Shown: one piece after another, positions 1 to 9,769 of the stretch
How the letters are laid out: each line of letters starts with the position of its first letter
Position numbering within the stretch: the stretch's first letter is position 1
NCBI GenBank assembly: GCA_005223375.1
Contig: RXOD01004596.1
Span: 1 to 20,089 of the forward strand
Source: Amoebophrya sp. AT5.2
Taxonomy: Eukaryota > Sar > Dinophyceae > Syndiniales > Amoebophryaceae
Length of the DNA stretch: 20,089 nucleotides
Reading direction: 5' to 3'
Position numbers and translations under genes: made by a program
The notes under the pieces: model-generated
Seen by the model: only the letters and a program-made list of their open reading frames with translations
Databases searched by the model: none
What the model was told of the DNA's origin: nothing

Positions 1-3000
1 CCCGCGGCCGCCGCTCGCGCCCGGCTCTCGTCCGCTCTTTTCGCGAGCTTGCGCTTGATCCTGGTCGTGATGGCGCCAGCATCCGTCACGGCCGAGCGGT
101 TGATGGATGCCGAGGACGCATTCAGGAATCCACTCGCGTCCGCACCACCAGCCTCCAGGATGCCGGACTGACTCAGATGCAGACGCGACGTGGGCAGAAA
201 CGGATTCGCGGACTCTGTGTTGATTCTCTCGCCCGGCCGCCGCCGCGGCGGCCCGGGAGCACCACCAGCTGTCCCGGACGTCGGAGGTACTGGGAAGGCC
301 GACGATGGCGGGGCCCGAGGGATCAGCAGAGGTGACTTAATCGGCCCAATAATCGTCGGAGTCTTTGTCAAGACAGACGTTGCGGACGAGGAAGTGAGCC
401 CCCCTACACCCAAGATTGGAGCCGTACTGCGTGCGTGAAGTAAATGCTCCGCCTGTTTGGCTTCATCCGTGGGAGACACAACGACCGGCGTGGCGCGTTG
501 AAAAGAAGCCCCGTTGCATTCTGCATACAGGTGGTCGCAAATCGAGTGGTATCTGGAGTAGAAGTGGCGTTTTTGTGTGACAGACCAAGCAGCAAGAACG
601 ATGAGATTCGGTACGGTTACTGGAAAACGCGTGCCCACTACAGCGACTCGTTGCTTATGCTTTTTTGTTTTCGGTGAAAAAGCAAGGTGAACCGACAAAC
701 GAAAACGAGCATTGAAGAAGGCGCACCTGGTCAAAAACTCTGCTTTCCCCAGTGCCGTCTTTCCCCCGGGTGGGAACAAGTGCGCGATTTTGGTCATTAG
801 CGACGCCGAAAAGTGCGGCGAAGACAGCGCCAGGCCGCCCGATGGGGAGCTCGAGCTCGACGAGGATGAAGTCCCAGGCCCGAACCGCACGCCGACCCGC
901 GCCGCTAACCGGAGGCCGACGTTGGCTTGTGTTTGCTCACCCCCCGCTGGGTACACAACGAGCTCCAGCTGCGGCGCCGTGGCACTCACACTCGGCCTCG
1001 CAGTCGCATGGTCAACTACTTCTAGAGTAGAAGTTTTAGTTGTAGAGCTAGAGCGGCCACTCCCGATGACGAGGTTCAGCAGACGAACCTTCTCCTCGAA
1101 CCGGTCCGGGTCTATAATTGCATCCTCGCCCCCCTCTCTTTCTCGTGTCAACATCAAAGGAAAGTCCTCGCGTTCGAGCTCCTCATGACGGTACAACTGG
1201 AAGGAATACGTTTCGCCGAAGGTAATCACGTCGCCAAGCGCAGCATAGATCTTGTTCTCGCGTTTTCCACCTGGAGTGGAACTGGAAATCGAACTTCCTC
1301 CAGTATAGATAGGAGTTTCGACTGGAGGTGGGACGGGGACGCCGTTGATTTTCAAATACGCATGCGCGTCCTTCAGCTGGGGGTCCAGTTCCACGCGGCC
1401 CTTCCCGGCGTGCTTCACGCGGCAGAGACCCCTCGGCAGCCCGGACAGGGTGAGCTTGTAGCCATCGTGGTCGTACTGGTGATTCAGGTTGCTGATCGGA
1501 TTTATGTTCGGAAGTGGCAGCTGGTCCTCCAGAGGTCCGCCGCCACCGACGAGACAACTGTGCGCATCGAGATCAACTTTCACCAACCGACTCAGGTAGT
1601 CGTCCGTCGAGTGGAGGTTGCGCATGTAAACCGTCCCTAGGCGCTCGGCTGGAGGAGAAGGTGGTGTCGTGTGAAATATCGAGAAGAGTTCTTTATTTTC
1701 GATTCCGATGAGTTTAGCTTTAGCGTTCTTCGACTTTAACTACGTGCAACCATGCGATCGAATTCCAGCGCAAACATAGCTCATCCCTGTCTAAAGCATG
1801 CAGATGAAAATACCGGGTATTAACGTCGTAAAAAAAATACCAGGATCCATAAATTCCCTGTTGGGGCAGTTCTCTGCGAGGTGGTCGAAGCCTTCTGCGC
1901 GGAGCTGAAAGTCGTAGCACCTTCCTGGGTACGCGATCTTCACTGCCGGTAGTGGCACGCTCCGAAAGCGCATTTCGTCCCGCACCTTGTGGCAGGTTTC
2001 GCCGAGTTTCACCGTTCGCGCCATGTTTTGCTTCCCGCTGACGCAGAGCAGCACGCACGTCTTGCCGTTACGCCCGAAGCCCTCCTTGACCACGCGGAGA
2101 AAAGGGCTGTCCGGCGAAGAATTAGAACTTTCACCGCCAGCAGAGTCGCCGCCATTATTGCTCTCGGCCACGCCGTCGGATCCGCCCCGGCTCGTGGGGC
2201 TCGGCCGCGAAGTAGAGCACCCTTGCGACGAAGACTCGACCAACCCGTCGCTGCCGCCGCGAGACGTCGGGCTCGGGCTTCTGGGGTCGCTAGCGTTGCT
2301 AGGGAGCTTGTTTCGGTCACTCAACTGCACCGGCTGTCCCAGACTCACCCGTTCGAGGAGCGCTTCGAAGTGTGTTAGGTCGTTCGGTAGGTTCGCTTCG
2401 TCGGGGAAAACGTACTTCCTCGCAGTTTTAGAGCAAGGGGGCGCGGAGGACGACGACGAGGAAGACGCTCCTGCGTTCATCTTGTTCTTCTTCCCGCACC
2501 CAGGTCCAGGATTGAAGATCTCCTCGGCGGGGATCCCAGCAAGCGCCACGGGGCAGTCGACAATGCGAATCTTGGTGGTTTTGGATACGTAAATCGAAAG
2601 CGAGAGTGCGCGCCGCGCGACACCGTTGGTGGTCGCTTCAGAGAGCGCGCGCTGACAGCGGCCGAGGCGGAGCACGCGGCCGAGCTCCTCCTCGTTGCAC
2701 ACGCGGATGCCGGTGGTCTTAGATCGCCAACCTTTGCAGCTAGTATTGCTCCCTCCGCCGCTCTCCGCCTCGACGCTGCAGCTCGGGCTCGCCTCTTTCA
2801 TCCCAAACGAATCGATGCCACCGTTATCTTCTCGCCATCCGCCCCCCAAGTTCTGCAGCAGGTCCGTGACCACATTGCAAGGTCCCAGCTCGAGGAGCTC
2901 CACGATGACGCTCCGCTGCCTCAGGTACTCCCGCGCGATGTGGTGGACGATGCCGTGCTTTTCGTGCCAGAACAGGCTGCTCTTGCCGGCTTCGCTGTCC

Positions 3001-3515
3001 CCGTACAGAAGAACATTTAGCAGCTGGTGCGCGCCGGGAGTTGTTGTACAACTTGTAAAGGAGCCCCCGGACTGCTGCTGCTGGCCCACGACCAGCATGC
3101 CCTGCAGGAGGTCCGCCACGCTTTTCGTGTACGTGATCGACCGCTTTTTGCCGTCGAAAACGGGAGACAGGTGCTTGGGGATCTCGCCAGCGGTCGCTTG
3201 GTCGGCAAACCGATTCACCACGAAGCCGTACTGAAACTTGCCTGTTGCGGCTGAGACACCCGCTCGCGGGACTACATGAAGGGGCGGCGAGGATTGATGC
3301 TGCTGGCGGGCCGCGAAAGAATCGTCGGAGGCCCTGCTGGTCTTGATGTTGCCATCAGCCTCGGCAGGCGGATACACGACGCCATCATCCAATTGCGCGG
3401 CGGACGAAGGAGAGAGGAGGAGGTGGGGGTGGCTGCAGCTCGTCGTAGTTGCGGCGGCGCCGCTTGCGAAAAGTTTGGGATCTAGCCCCACCTGCGGGAG
3501 AAAGACGTCGGCCAT
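1..3515 (-). CDS. Divergent kinesin-3-like protein (degenerate motor + FHA-like domain), 3' end outside window
   Basis: Two exons are visible: 3515-1841 and 1648-1 (open to the edge). The 192-nt intron starts GTATTT, ends CTCCAG and preserves the frame. The start is the ATG at 3515 (MADVFLPQ); the frame runs further upstream only from non-ATG codons. Residues about 93-525 follow the kinesin motor order: FQYGFVVNRF; P-loop YGDSEAGKSS (171-180) then GIV; VIVELLELGPCNVVTDLL, matching the SxxEIYNExxxDLL strand; TTNGVARRALS where switch I NxxSSRSH belongs; IVDCPVALAG in place of DLAGSE; LSDRNKLP for YRDSKLT; GFGRNGKTCVLLCVS for LGGNSKTxxIxxxSP; and ETCHKVRDEMRFRSV for ETLxTLRFAxRxxxV. Exon 2 opens with a kinesin-3-type FHA-like segment: VYMRNLHSTDDYL, then LTLSGLPRGLC, then GDVITFGETYSFQLYRHEE. 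The tail is Ser/Pro-rich. Kinesins are microtubule motors and kinesin-3 members carry cargo, but the switch motifs are eroded here, so motor activity is doubtful. A further intron in 430-720 cannot be excluded. Confidence 0.72.
1649..1840 (-). other. Intron of the kinesin-like gene
   Basis: Donor CTG|GTATTTT and acceptor CTCCTCCAG|CCG. Reading through gives stops shortly after the donor. Splicing restores one frame (a G+CC split codon, then ERLGTVYMRN), which joins the end of the motor region to the FHA-like region as in kinesin-3 proteins. The A+T-rich content contrasts with the flanking exons. Confidence 0.75.
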
Positions 3516-4456
3516 CCTCGTCCTTTCTTCGGGTCGGAATGCCGATCTTTCGTTCACTACAAAAATCAAGAAATACAGTGATGGACTTTTTCCAGCACCG
3601 CATACGAAAGAACATAAAAACTGGCCATAGCCGTAAGCATAGCCATACTAGGAGCAGCTTGTTAAAACTTTAGGTAAACAAAAACAGACGAGCTTGCACC
3701 GGGATGCAAAGTACGAAGATATTTAGCACGTCGATGCAGCTTGGGTTTTCTTGCGGAGGTTTGCCAAAGCACGTCGTCCTTTGAGCCTAAGGAGCAGCAC
3801 GTCGTCCTTTTAGCTTTGCCCGTTTGCTGTTGGTTCCGCTTTTGCCCGCCGCCCCCTTCTTCTCACACTCACTCTTCCTCAAAACATGACTCATCGCAGC
3901 AAGATGAAAACAGAAACATTTAGTGCCACTGCGCCAAACAGACGCAAGCGATGGTCAGACCAATTTGTCCGATTCATGCGTCTTGGTCTTCCACATGCAA
4001 CATGCTGCTTCGAAGCGGAAGCGCGTTGTAAGCCGGAGCTTGCGCGGGCGCGATTTAAGTTCTGATGATGATGAAGATTGATAGATGAACGTCGATGATG
4101 AGGATGAAGATGATTCAGCCGGTTTATACGATGACACTTTTTACTTTTCGGCTTTTTTTGAAGTATTCGCCGTTCGTCGCATAACCACAAGCACATCTCA
4201 TCTGGAAGCTGCTGGCGCATAAGTACTAGTACATAGTGCTCAGCTCCAGTTGTCTGGTGTCTAGATGCAGTGCGTGACCCTCTTTCGAAGTCCATGCCGA
4301 GACCTCGCCGGGACCGTCTACGTGCCATCTTATTTGTATTTCTCGCACCAAAAATAAAGACGCACCCAAAGCAGTGAAGGAAATGAAGACAGAGACTTCG
4401 CTCATCGAAGTTGACGCTTTTCCGCACATTTGAAATTCCACGCCCGTCGACGTACA
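3516..4456. other. Intergenic region upstream of the kinesin-like gene
   Basis: About 0.94 kb between the stop of the next gene and the kinesin start codon. Open frames here are Arg/His/Ser-rich, lack recognisable motifs and are not credible. It holds a 15-bp direct repeat (AGCACGTCGTCCTTT at 3768-3782 and 3796-3810, with a shorter AGCACGTCG at 3725) and a GAT/GAA-rich simple stretch at about 4062-4112. The promoter and 5' leader of the minus-strand kinesin-like gene should lie here, but no TATA element or other core motif could be identified. Confidence 0.5.
3768..3810. repeat. Short direct repeat, 15 bp, 28-bp period
   Basis: AGCACGTCGTCCTTT occurs at 3768-3782 and again at 3796-3810, and a third partial copy AGCACGTCG starts at 3725. 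It lies in the non-coding region upstream of the kinesin-like gene. It may be a small tandem duplication or a repeated regulatory site; nothing in the sequence decides between them. Confidence 0.5.
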
Positions 4457-5862
4457 TCAATGCGAAAAAGCTGCGGGCAACATCCCATGGTCTGCATTTT
4501 GTTTCAATGAGTTTAGCGCGCGGTCGACGTCAATGAATTTGAACCCAGCAGGCAACTCGTTTCCCAAAGAAGAAGAGTAACTTGTTTGACTGCCATGTAT
4601 GCCAATAGTATCGACCTCGATTGCCGGATCCTCAAAGAACTTGTTTGACACCAACTGCTGCAGCTCGATCTCGATTTCACTACTTTTGGGCTTCAGCTGT
4701 GGATGCGCAGCGACAAGATCGCCGACGTACATGAGGTTCTTCCCGAAGCGGCGCCGCATCTCGCCGCGTTGCTCGTCGGTGGAGAAATGACTTTGCTTGT
4801 CAAATCTACATAAATGTTCACAGCAGACACGACTCGCCGCACGCTTCGCGGCAGCCAGACAGTCCGCCCCAGACAGTCGATACGTGGAGCCGTAGCGGAG
4901 GGCCGCAAGGGCGAGCCTCGCCATCTCGTCTCTCTGCCAGCCAATGGCAGCCTCAGCCTCACCGATGATGTGTCGCGGCAGGCAGCCAGTCAGCACGAAA
5001 TTCCGGTACTCAACGTCGTCCAGGAGAAACAAGGCGCCTTCGAAAAGTTCTTCGCGAACGCGAGCAGAAAGTGGCGCAGTCCTCCAGTCCATGGTCAACG
5101 GTGGGCGCCACACACGCAGCAGCTTCCAGATGTGGGGCGATAATTGTTGCAAGCCTTCAAGTTTATCCACTGCGGCGAGTTTTTCAGGCCCGAGTCCTGC
5201 TGCTGAAATGCTGACGAAATTGGGACAGCGCAGGAGCCACTCCTTGACGCCGAGAAATATCAGCCGCGCATTGAAATCCACTTCGCTGAGCAGTGCGGCG
5301 TCATCGAGCTCTTCGAATGTCTCGGCGTGCAGGAGCCCGACCATCGACGCCGGAAAGGGGGCCACTCTACCTCCGCTAGTGCCTTCCCCTTCGGCTGCGT
5401 GGCTATGAAAAACATCCGAGAGCGGGTTTCTTGATTCCTCGCTCAATATCCGTTTCGCGTCGCCGACTGACACAAGTTCGGCCTCTGAGGAATCTCCCAG
5501 CGGCAGCAACCAATTGTCACCGGACAACCTGATCAAAACCAAGCGCACGACCGCATCCGAAGACGCAGTGGCTGGCGAAGGCGATGCAGAACTCTCAGAG
5601 CGTGGAGGTGAAGCAGTAGCGTCGTTTTGCTTTTGCACGCCTGTGCCAGAGCCAGAGGATGAGCCAGTCGACATCATAAATTGGTTCTCGAAGATACTAC
5701 TTCTCGGTCTAAGTATTGCTTCGACGCTCTTGGAATCAAAGGCTTGTGCTTGTTGATGTCGTTACTGGACTCGATGGCGTAAAAGTGAATCAGCTTGCTC
5801 GGCCTTATCTCGGCCTCCGTGCCTTCAGTCTCGATTTCGTCGAGAGTTGTAAATGCAGACAT
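4457..5862 (-). CDS. Hypothetical protein, probably two exons
   Basis: I do not recognise this protein. The main open frame runs from an ATG at 5677 to TGA at 4457 (406 aa). The same frame stays open upstream and reads sensibly (SVEAILRPRSSIFENQF). A second ATG frame at 5862 (MSAFTTLDEIETEG) can join it through a 47-nt GTAACG...CGAAG intron (5765-5719), giving about 452 aa. The N-terminal third is Ser/Gly/Ala-rich. It is followed by VVRLVLIRLSGDNWLLPLGD...VGDAKRILSEE, which faintly resembles ubiquitin-like N-terminal segments; this is weak. The rest is a mostly helical, Leu/Ala-rich region with WRPPLTMDWRTAPLSARVREELFEG and ends ADHGMLPAAFSH. No signal peptide or membrane segment is seen. If the upstream exon is wrong, translation would start at 5677. 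Confidence 0.6.
5719..5765 (-). other. Candidate 47-nt intron or frameshift in the hypothetical gene
   Basis: The acidic ATG frame from 5862 and the main frame are offset by -1 (+2). The only GTA in the first frame is at TCCA|GTAACG. The acceptor GTCGAAG|CA is one of three AG sites that keep the frame; the others would give 17- and 23-nt introns. It starts GTA and ends AG like the other introns here but is much shorter. A one-base assembly deletion would explain the offset equally well. Confidence 0.4.
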
Positions 5863-6554
5863 CTGTTACTGGGCAAGGAAGATGCTACATGAAGATGAAC
5901 CGGAGCCACAGCCACAGCCAGACCGACGATCACGACATTAAAGTCTTGTTGTTTTGGCTTTGGGACTAAAATTGAAATTGGAACAACATCGATGTGGGTT
6001 GTGGTTATGCGTTTTTTAATCACCACGACCAACGCGAGAGAGCCAGCACGGGAGAATCAGGTGACTCTCGCCTTTGGTTTTCTTTTGCGACGAACACTCC
6101 AGAAATTGATTTTTGCATCGATTGCTACTTCGACTTCGACTTCGACTTCGTCTGTTGCTGCGATTAAGTTCTGCGTGGTGCGCAATTCTTTCGCCATTCT
6201 GCAAAATGGGAGGCCACATCTATCATGATGCTGATGCATGCTCCTCATCTACTTGTGCATTCACGACTGAACGAAGGACCTTTATTGCCTTGATGAACCT
6301 TGAATCGAATCGATGTATTGGTGTCGTAAAGGAAAAGATGGATTTTTCATGCAGAAAGTCAATGACCAAAATCGCGCTCGCGCGAGGCGGGCAAACGATT
6401 AATTTTAATCATTTCACTGCGTAAGAAGATATGACCCAGGTGCTTGATCATGATGATCTACGCGTACCTTCAGGCGACGCTGGCCTGATAAATCGACAGG
6501 ACCGAATACAAGCTGAATTCATTTTTGCTGTGCGTTCAGCGTACACGTGTGCGG

Positions 6555-6580
6555 TCTCTCGTGGTATAATGCACGAGAGA
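6555..6580. repeat. Small perfect hairpin, 9-bp stem
   Basis: TCTCTCGTG (6555-6563) pairs with CACGAGAGA (6572-6580) across the 8-nt loop GTATAATG. It lies about 410 nt beyond the stop codon of membrane-protein copy 1. It could be a 3'-end structure or chance; a 9-bp stem in a 1-kb intergenic region is not strong evidence of function. Confidence 0.4.
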
Positions 6581-6758
6581 AAATGAAAAACTACGAAGGG
6601 GTGGTTCATTTTTTTTACAGGGACTAGATTTACAATGTGCACGCTCTTTAGCTTTACAGTCTGACACCAGTTCCTAGTACAACTACTTGGACGTCGGAGT
6701 TGGCTAGGGCTTCTGCTGATAGGCAGAATGTGAATGTCATGGCCTTGCTAGTAGAAAA

Positions 6759-6770
6759 TTTATTTTTATT
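6759..6770 (-). terminator. Possible polyadenylation hexamers for membrane-protein copy 1
   Basis: Two overlapping-range TTTATT strings on the plus strand (6759-6764 and 6765-6770) read AATAAA on the minus strand, about 225 nt after the TGA of the gene. AATAAA is the common eukaryotic poly(A) signal, but its use in this organism is unknown. Confidence 0.25.
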
Positions 6771-6991
6771 GGCAACAAGAACAAAAAGTGCTTATATTTT
6801 CTGAAACTACTATTACTAAGACGCCAATCTATATAAAATTTTTCACCGGATTTCTGGCACAAGCTCTTCGCCCACACGGCGGCGCGACAGAGTTGTCCTG
6901 AAAAAATACTGAGGGCACTACTTCCGACCTGGTGCTTCGCAGTGACTCACTGTTCGTTGCTGTGTAGTTCCGAAAACATGACTCATGTTCA

Positions 6992-8546
6992 TCACCGCGT
7001 CCGCGGCCACGGCGCCATGGCGACGAAGTAGAGGAGAGTGAAAAAAATGGGGAAGCCCCAGAGCCACTTGGAGAGCGAACTGCAGCAGGTTGCATTTTTG
7101 TCCCAGATCCGTTTGTCCTCCGCAGCCATGTGGTGCCGGTTTTCGCCCAACCGGGACGCAATTCTCGAAACCATCGCGCGGTCCTCGTCGACATTCGTGT
7201 TCCCTCCTTTGCTTTTAGAAGTGTTTGTATTCGCACCTGTATTGAGCACGTCGCTGATCAGCGCGCCAGTTTTGCGAGCGTTTTTTGCGTTTTCGCCGTT
7301 CGGCCCAATGGTAGCACTGCCCAGGTCCCCCGTGCCCACCAGAAAGTTTTTCTCCCTTCGAAGCCTTTCCAGTCCCTTCTGGAACGACAGCCCAGCCGAG
7401 TGCGCGACCTGTGTGAGGATGAGGACAGCCAGCCAGGAAACCAGGATCGGCGGGCCCGCAAAGAGCGACCGCGAAATAAAAAAAGCCCCTCCGTCCTCGA
7501 GCGGAATAGTAACCCATTCCTCGTCTTCGTCCGCGTCGAGCGCGAAGGCCATCACCAGGAAAAGAGTAAGCAGAAAAACCCACCACCCAAGCGAGACCCA
7601 CTTCGCCGCCGCGAACCGCTTCACGACCGCCTGCACGCGGAAGCCGCCCTGGGCCAAGTCGAGGTCTTCCAGGTCCGACGCCAGCGGCGACATGGACCTC
7701 AGCGTCCCGTTCACTAACACCCACTGGTAGAGCCTCTTCTCCTCGGCAGCTTCCAGCGAGGGCTGGCGGTCGCCGTGCACGTACACGCGCCAGTCGTTCT
7801 CGACGCGCTCGTTGCCGAACCAGGCGCAACAGGCGCAGCAGGTGCAGAAGATGAAGAAGTCGTGGCAGCAGAAGAACGTGTTACTGCAGGGCAGTTCGTC
7901 GATCTCCTGAAGGGAAATGGCGTCCTTGCGAAACCCGGCCGGGACGAGGCGGGCCGTGGCGGTCTTGCTGTGGTATTCTTCCGGAGAGCTGGCGTCCGCA
8001 TTTTTGCGCGGGCTCGTCTCGCACACCTGCTGTTGTGAAGCATTTATATATATCGCGGTTGGTCAATGCATGACATTGACAGCTTCTGTCTTGGCTAAGC
8101 GAGACTGAGGCTATGTGGGACCTCTGGCTCCGCTAGCAACGACTGCTACAAGTGCAACGTGCTCTACTGAAATGATTTAACAAGTCGAAGTCGTGTCGTC
8201 CTACAAAATGCATATAACTAGGTATTCTGCTCTCATTCATTGTAATAAGTGAAAGCAGTGGCAGCTGAACTACTTCCTCCATCCGTGTGGGTTGTTCGAG
8301 CAGTCTGACGGTGCTCATGCTGCTCCACGTGGCCTCGATCCTCATGTTCCCCGAGTGGTGCTCCGATTTCACCATCGAGCGGAGCATAATTTCGCCCCAG
8401 CGCTGCGGCTCGTCCGACACCGACCCGAGCAAGTCGCCCGAAACCAGGGTCCAGGGATCCACGTCGCCGATCGCCACAGTGCCGCGCACGGCGGCGCCGA
8501 CCAGCATGGGCTGTTGTTCTTCATCTTGTTCGCGCCGAACGTTCAT
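6992..8546 (-). CDS. Unrecognised multi-pass membrane protein, tandem copy 1
   Basis: Two exons: 8546-8274 (ATG at 8546, 91 codons) and 8026-6992 (344 aa, stop TGA), joined in phase 0 across a 247-nt GTAGTT...CAGCAG intron. This gives about 435 aa. The N-terminal soluble part has QPMLVGAAVRGTVAIGDVDP and RWGEIMLRS...RLLEQPTRMEE. Exon 2 carries LVPAGFRKDAISLQEIDELP, then a Cys-rich hydrophobic stretch (FFCCHDFFIFCTCCACC), then DWRVYVHGD and EEKRLYQWVLVNGTL. Three further hydrophobic segments follow: around WWVFLLTLFLVMAFAL, PPILVSWLAVLILTQVA, and near the C terminus FPIFFTLLYFVAM. A charged, Asn/Lys-rich loop lies before the last one. The clustered cysteines could be palmitoylated (inference). 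Copy 2, 1.2 kb away, has the same motifs in the same order and the same intron position. I cannot assign a family; TMEM43-like proteins also have four membrane segments, but I see no specific match. Confidence 0.82.
8027..8273 (-). other. Intron of membrane-protein copy 1
   Basis: Donor GAGGAA|GTAGTT, acceptor ACAGCAG|GTGTGC, phase 0, 247 nt. Its position matches the intron of copy 2, immediately after the conserved EQPTR[ML]EE block and before the variable stretch that leads to LVPAGFRKD. It contains an A+T-rich TTTATATATA stretch. Confidence 0.7.
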
Positions 8547-9769
8547 TTTCCTCGTGGAAGCAGTCCTTCAACCGGAGTGGTAGTGGTAGCTATGCGGAGA
8601 GGAGTTAGCGTGCAGACATAGAAGAGTGAGAAGAAGAAGCAAGTACAACCTCTAGTACGAAGAAGTAAGTACAAGTACTAGTAGTACGAAGATGAAGTTA
8701 GCCTGTTTACTTCGGGGGAGGCGGAGGAGCACGATGCAGAAAAAGATCTTGGCGATGCAACGTAGTTGTTGAACCTCCAGCTCCAGGCTTTTGCTGGTCG
8801 CGCGTCAAGTAGATCAAGGGCAGCTCGTACCTGATCCTGATGATCTGCCTCTAAGTATTTCACCTTGATGATCACCTTGTCGGACGAAAAAAGTACGTGA
8901 TCACTTTTTTTATAGCGTTTTGGAACTGGTGCTGGCGATGGTTCTGGTGTATTCTCCTGCTTCTGGAGGTGCTAGTGGCTGTCGCCTATTCCGGGGAGGT
9001 ACTCTGATCTCTTACCTGTAGTTGCTCCTACTTGATGGATGGAGGTGCAGCAGCGTTCATTTTTTCGCGACATCTTTTTTTACATCAGCACCACCCAAAG
9101 TAGTGTCGTTCCTCTTGAAGGAATTGAAATTGTTCACCACTAACTACGGGAAAATGTTGAGGAGCAAGGTAAGGTATAAATGGTTTACAGCGTAGAAACC
9201 GGGATCCGGCCTTTGATAGCTCAACGACGACAGCACTCGCAAATGTTGACGAGCAACAACAGCATTATGGTGTGCCACGTTGATCTTGAAGACTTTGATT
9301 TTCGACCATGCTTATCACGCTCTCTCCGTAGCTGTATTACTACAATACATTTTTCGCTGATAAAAATATTAAGTAGCCACGAACTACTACTACTTTGTGT
9401 ATGAGACTTTCATCTGGTGTCTCAATACAAATTTTTCATGACCAGAAACACCAAGTGCTAGTGCTTGTTGGGCCGCTAACAGGCTGTATAGGAAACTTCT
9501 ACAACAATGTTCTACACTCGCCTCCCTTCAATATATGAATCAATCATGCAAATTTAATCAACTTCTGCCTCAGAAGTCTCTCGGTGAGTGTGTGTGTGTG
9601 TGACGAAGGCAAAATTAAAACTATGTGTAATGCTAATGCATGTTGCTTATTATACACAAGAGAACGGCGGCCCCATAAGGCGCCGCCCCTCTTAATGATC
9701 GTGAAGCAGAACCATGACCGACCTGACGCCGTCGCCGCGATCCGCGCCGCAATAACGTTATATATCACG
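8547..9769. other. Intergenic region between the two membrane-protein copies
   Basis: About 1.2 kb with no credible gene on either strand. Directly upstream of copy 1 on the minus strand there is a pyrimidine-rich tract (about 8600-8700) with scattered GTAC-containing short repeats (AGTACNANG-like). A (GT)n microsatellite lies at 9588-9602. The promoter or leader of copy 1 and the 3' region of copy 2 must be here. Confidence 0.5.
9588..9602. repeat. (GT)n microsatellite
   Basis: Fifteen uninterrupted bases of alternating G and T, in the non-coding region downstream of membrane-protein copy 2. Confidence 0.8.

Larger units (their letters stand above)
5863..6991. other. Intergenic region between the hypothetical gene and membrane-protein copy 1
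   Basis: About 1.1 kb with no credible gene. It has a short GACTTC-type repeat near 6126-6150, which makes an artificial Glu-Val open frame on the minus strand, a 9-bp hairpin at 6555-6580, and two AATAAA hexamers on the minus strand (6759-6770) downstream of the membrane-protein stop. Its A+T content is higher than that of the exons. Confidence 0.5.

Noticed and set aside
1185..1640. Plus-strand 151-aa open frame
   Set aside because: It is antisense to the kinesin exon 2, whose minus-strand frame is open through the whole region and carries FHA-like motifs.
3891..4460. Minus-strand 189-aa open frame
   Set aside because: Composition is Arg/His/Ser/Asn-rich from simple-sequence DNA (GAT/GAA repeats), and there is no domain or splice support.
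5992..6250. Short open frames with Glu-Val or Ser-Thr repeats
   Set aside because: They come from a GACTTC simple repeat read in different frames.
8678..8875. Minus-strand 65-aa frame VIIKVKYLEADHQDQ
   Set aside because: It starts at a non-ATG codon, ends in a Ser/Tyr run from GTAC-rich repeats, and no paralogous segment lies upstream of copy 2.
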